Below, one piece after another: positions 61,637-64,000 of a stretch of DNA of 64,000 nt. Both the position numbers and the translations under genes were made by a program. The notes beneath the pieces were generated by a model, which was not told the origin of the DNA, ran no database searches, and saw only the letters and a program-made list of their open reading frames with translations. Source of the stretch: Candidatus Aminicenantota bacterium (GTDB lineage Bacteria; Acidobacteriota; Aminicenantia; Aminicenantales; Aminicenantaceae); assembly GCA_016927475.1 (NCBI GenBank), contig JAFGMO010000052.1, positions 97,109 through 161,108 of the forward strand, read 5' to 3'. The stretch's first letter is position 1. Every line of letters starts with the position of its first letter.

Positions 61637-62437
61637 TCACTTTTTATGAGTTTTATCCAAAAATATCCCTATATAAATCTTATCTCCACGGCGCAGATCC
61701 AGGTTTTCCATCGGCTCATCCTGTCGAATCTCACTGATCATATCGTAAAATTGAAAACGGTCAACAGGATCCTGAATTCTTCCTGTTGAAACATTAAAGA
61801 TAAGGCAGGGGGAAATGACCTCGATATAGGAAAATCCCTTTAAAGGAAAAACATCCAGAAAAGAGTACTTCAACCAGCCAGCCCGAAGAGGTGTCCAACG
61901 AGCAATATAACGGGCCCCATAGGACCTGGCAAGATGTGGCATGTTGAACGGCAGCTCAAATTTGCCGTCAACGGACCGGCGGATAAAGGGAGTCATAGGG
62001 AAAAATCCATTCTCGCTGACTGCGCAAATAAAATTATTGATATGAACGACGACCACATCTTCTCCTCTTCGGGCTGCCATGAAAAAATCTTCCGCTCCCG
62101 AAATGAAAAAATCCGCATTGTTTAAAAGAGCCACCCTTTTGGAACCGCCGGGCTCTTTTTCCAATCGTCCCACCAGGTCTAAAATCTTTTCCTGGCCAGA
62201 GGACTGAGATCGGAATCCGAAAATGTCGGGAATTTTGCCCGTACAGCCCACACCCGAGATGATGTGGATTTTTTGCGCATCCAGACCGGCTTCCCTAACA
62301 GCTTCAATAAGAGCGTGCATGACCGTTCCGATCCCGCATCCCGGACAAAAAACAGAAGGAAAAGAATCTTGGATCAAAAAAGGTTCTGCAGGATGTCCTT
62401 TCGCCGGAACTCCCCATTTTTGCACGCTTTTTCCCAT
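61637..62437 (-). CDS. 2-oxoacid:ferredoxin oxidoreductase beta (KorB)-like protein, copy 1
   Basis: 266 residues. The four cluster Cys expected of OFOR beta subunits are kept: FCPGCGIGT, ISGVGCTGKIPD and EVISPC. The TPP/Mg loop GDGD is changed to NNAD (VALLNNADFFISGAED): the Mg-ligand Asp becomes Asn; the later Asn ligand (HINNFICAVS) is kept. No alpha subunit gene (TPP pyrimidine domain) is in the operon. Overall it looks like a KorB fold with a retained cluster and damaged TPP site; possibly the alpha partner is elsewhere, or the protein only transfers electrons. Three bases separate it from copy 2. Confidence 0.82.
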   Translation of the reverse strand: MGKSVQKWGVPAKGHPAEPFLIQDSFPSVFCPGCGIGTVMHALIEAVREAGLDAQKIHIISGVGCTGKIPDIFGFRSQSSGQEKILDLVGRLEKEPGGSKRVALLNNADFFISGAEDFFMAARRGEDVVVVHINNFICAVSENGFFPMTPFIRRSVDGKFELPFNMPHLARSYGARYIARWTPLRAGWLKYSFLDVFPLKGFSYIEVISPCLIFNVSTGRIQDPVDRFQFYDMISEIRQDEPMENLDLRRGDKIYIGIFLDKTHKK

Positions 62438-62440
62438 TGT

Positions 62441-63211
62441 TTATCTGTCGATAAAGTTCCCAACCTTGATCTTGGGGCTTTCACGGAGATCCACATTCTC
62501 AGTAGGCTCATTGTGCAAAATTTGAGTATTTTTTAGAAACAATCCCATACGGTCCAGGCTTTTTCCCAGGTTCCCACAACTGGCATGGTACATAAGGCAA
62601 GGGGAGATGACTTCAATAAGAGAAAAACCCTCCTTATCTAAAGCCTTTTGGATAGAACTTTTTAACCGGCGGCAGTGAAGGGGCGTCCAGCGGGCGACAT
62701 AAGAAGCCCCGCAAGATGCAGCCAAATGAGGAATGTTAAAAGGGGAATCGGAATTACCGGACGTTGAGGCGGAAAAAGGAACATCGACTAATTTCCGGTG
62801 TTCGATAAATATCTGATAAACAAAAGTGTTGATCAAAATCGCCAGAATGTTTGTTTTCTGTTCACAAACGGCAAGAAGATCTTTCCCCTCGGATGAAAGC
62901 AAGTCATTTTCACTGAAAAATACAACAACTTTTTTCTCCGGATTATTGCGTTTATACAGGGCAGCAGAACGAAACAACTTATCATCCGTGATTTTTATTT
63001 CCAGAAATGTCAATACCTCAGGTATTTTGCCGGCACAGCTCAGACCCGAGGAAGCCACCGCAATATGATCCCGTGTGGGAAGCTTTTTATCAACAGCCTG
63101 GACAAAACTATTGATGACAATTCCTATCCCACATCCGGGACACCAAAGGAAAGGAAGCTTATCCTGGTAGAGATAAAAATCAACCGGATGCCTTATTCTT
63201 CCTGCATCCAT
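62441..63211 (-). CDS. 2-oxoacid:ferredoxin oxidoreductase beta (KorB)-like protein, copy 2
   Basis: 256 residues, a diverged paralogue of its neighbour. It keeps the cluster Cys (WCPGCGIGI, SSGLSCAGKIPE, EVISPC). The TPP loop is more eroded: GDGD becomes SEND (VVFFSENDLLSSEG) and the later Asn ligand is Thr (INTFVYQ). First gene of the operon. The two paralogues share NEPTENVDL/DEPMENLDL near the C-terminus, so they come from a duplication. It could form a heterodimer with copy 1. Confidence 0.8.
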   Translation of the reverse strand: MDAGRIRHPVDFYLYQDKLPFLWCPGCGIGIVINSFVQAVDKKLPTRDHIAVASSGLSCAGKIPEVLTFLEIKITDDKLFRSAALYKRNNPEKKVVVFFSENDLLSSEGKDLLAVCEQKTNILAILINTFVYQIFIEHRKLVDVPFSASTSGNSDSPFNIPHLAASCGASYVARWTPLHCRRLKSSIQKALDKEGFSLIEVISPCLMYHASCGNLGKSLDRMGLFLKNTQILHNEPTENVDLRESPKIKVGNFIDR

Positions 63212-63411
63212 GAGGATGCATTTTCCCCTATCCCTAGGCTTTTTGTCAAGATTTTTCGGTTTTTGGGATTTTTACCGGGATTTGGCGATTCCATCGACAA
63301 AAAAAGGAAGAAAAAAATCTTTTCACTCGTCTAAATCATGGGTTTTGGTGAATCCAAAACTTAACATATATTTTATTATTCCGGCAGATCCGGAATCAAA
63401 AGGAGGTATTC

Positions 63412-63783
63412 ATGCCTAAAGCAAAAGTTTTCGTATCACTTTTCTTTTTTATCACGGGAGCCCTTTTTATCACCGCTCAAGACGTAAATGTCACGGGCGA
63501 CTGGGAGCTAACCATTCAGACACCCCGCGGAGAACGAACTCAACAAGCCCATTTTGAACAGGACGGCGAGAATCTAACCGTAACCATGGAAGGACGCCAG
63601 GGTCAGATCGAAGCCAAGGGCACGGTTAAGGGAAACAAGATCGAATGGTCCGTTACACGGGAAACACCCAGAGGGGAATTCACTATGACCTATACCGGGA
63701 CAGTCGAGGGAGACACTATGTCCGGAGAAGTTCAGATGGGAGACTTCGGTTCCGGGGAGTGGTCTGCAAAACGGGTTAAATAA
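63412..63783 (+). CDS. Small exported beta-rich protein, function unknown
   Basis: 123 residues with a signal peptide (about 1-22, ending TAQ). The rest has short beta strands with T-G-X-W and repeated pairs: VTGDWELTIQTPRGERTQQAHF, TVTMEGRQGQIEAKGTVKGN, EWSVTRETPRGEFTMTYTGTVEGD, MSGEVQMGDFGSGEWSAKRV. The strand pattern resembles a small lipocalin/avidin-like barrel that may bind a ligand. AAAGGAGG ribosome site; followed by a strong terminator. Confidence 0.75.
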   Translation: MPKAKVFVSLFFFITGALFITAQDVNVTGDWELTIQTPRGERTQQAHFEQDGENLTVTMEGRQGQIEAKGTVKGNKIEWSVTRETPRGEFTMTYTGTVEGDTMSGEVQMGDFGSGEWSAKRVK

Positions 63784-63797
63784 GCATCATTGATTAA

Positions 63798-63832
63798 AAG
63801 CAGGCCCGTTTTGAACGGGCCTGCTTATTGTT
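63798..63832 (+). terminator. Rho-independent terminator after the small exported protein gene
   Basis: AAGCAGGCCCGTT (63798-63810) and AACGGGCCTGCTT (63814-63826) form a perfect 13-bp stem with a three-base loop, then ATTGTTTTTC. It is the strongest hairpin terminator in the window. Confidence 0.9.
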
Positions 63833-63910
63833 TTTCTTTCACCATCCAGCACGGATAACTTTTTTATCTTTACGGCGGCAAAGCGAATAAACTCCATTCA
63901 GTAGTTGTCT

Positions 63911-64000
63911 AACCTGTATTATTCACGAGCCAAGCTTGCCGCAGATGTGAGGCGTCAGCCTGTGAAGCTGTGCTTGGCACCGCGAACAGGCTGCAACAAA
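63911..64000 (+). repeat. Structured intergenic repeat, copy 3 (cut by window end)
   Basis: Begins with the right hairpin arm only (AACCTGTATTATTCACGA, 63911-63928; no matching left arm), followed by CTTGCCGCA (63935-63943) and the nested inner stem CAGCCTGT (63956-63963)/ACAGGCTG (63986-63993). In copies 1 and 2 that stem is CGATGGAC/GTCCATCG, so seven of eight pairs differ yet pairing is complete. The flanking loop sequence (GAAG.TGTGCT..CACCGCGA) is conserved. The right outer arm is outside the window. Confidence 0.8.

Noticed and set aside
1..64000. tRNA, rRNA, CRISPR arrays, IS transposase or phage genes
   Set aside because: None seen; the only repeats are the structured family described above, whose unit layout and spacing do not resemble a CRISPR array.

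Overview
The window is a dense bacterial chromosome segment of mid-range GC (judged by eye, not computed). The gene set suggests an anaerobic, diderm, fermentative or syntrophic bacterium: V-type ATPase, Nfn-type transhydrogenase with ferredoxin, formate-THF ligase, Mrp/NifU-like Fe-S proteins, a TonB receptor, RND and TolC efflux parts, a GH172-type secreted hydrolase, an S9 peptidase and MglA/MglB-like polarity proteins. The overall flavour is most like Acidobacteriota/Candidatus Aminicenantes, but that is an inference from gene families; no rRNA or tRNA gene was seen.

Layout. 1-2.2 kb: truncated start of a V-ATPase operon (minus) and an unknown 283-aa protein. 2.3-2.6 kb: a structured repeat. 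2.6-4.3 kb: queC-queD-queE; queF lies apart at 9.6-10.0 kb on the other strand. 4.3-9.6 kb: pseudopilin-like protein, two multi-membrane GT-C-type glycosyltransferases and a membrane sulfatase-like hydrolase, tightly packed. 10.1-19.4 kb: a Fur-type regulator with a promoter and Fur box, followed by small redox and Fe-S proteins (DUF5320, double NifX-like protein, Mrp, CGGC protein, FmdB-like zinc ribbon, NifU-like scaffold, DUF6485, radical SAM, DUF6125), a Cys/Met PLP enzyme, an MBL-fold protein and TrmO. 19.5-25.4 kb: dodecin, GH172, B3/B4 protein, PLP decarboxylase, WecB. 25.4-26.0 kb: a probable small RNA with its own promoter and terminator.

26-37 kb is a metal-homeostasis island. On the minus strand an operon encodes a TonB receptor, an unusual ECF S-component, a methyltransferase, a CbiQ-like T-component and a CbiO-like ATPase; nikR lies just upstream. 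Divergent from nikR is a CzcCBA-type efflux operon led by a small His/Cys exported protein. A second repeat copy follows, then MglA/MglB-like genes, a VWA protein, an M29-like aminopeptidase, a second Cys/Met PLP enzyme, an S9 peptidase, UvrA, an NhaC-type antiporter, a serine hydrolase-TPR protein overlapping a SagB-type nitroreductase, and a polysaccharide deacetylase.

54-59 kb (minus) reads radC-fhs-recA-photolyase. 59-63.2 kb (minus) is an operon of two orphan KorB-like proteins, ferredoxin, NfnS-like and NfnL-like subunits. A small exported protein with a strong terminator and a third, truncated repeat copy close the window.

Most notable: (i) a repeat family whose copies preserve a nested hairpin by compensatory changes and carry copy-specific flanking direct repeats; (ii) two adjacent KorB-like proteins that keep the four cluster cysteines but have eroded TPP motifs, with no alpha subunit nearby; (iii) the NikR-linked TonB/ECF/methyltransferase operon facing an efflux system whose RND pump lacks the usual TM4 aspartate.
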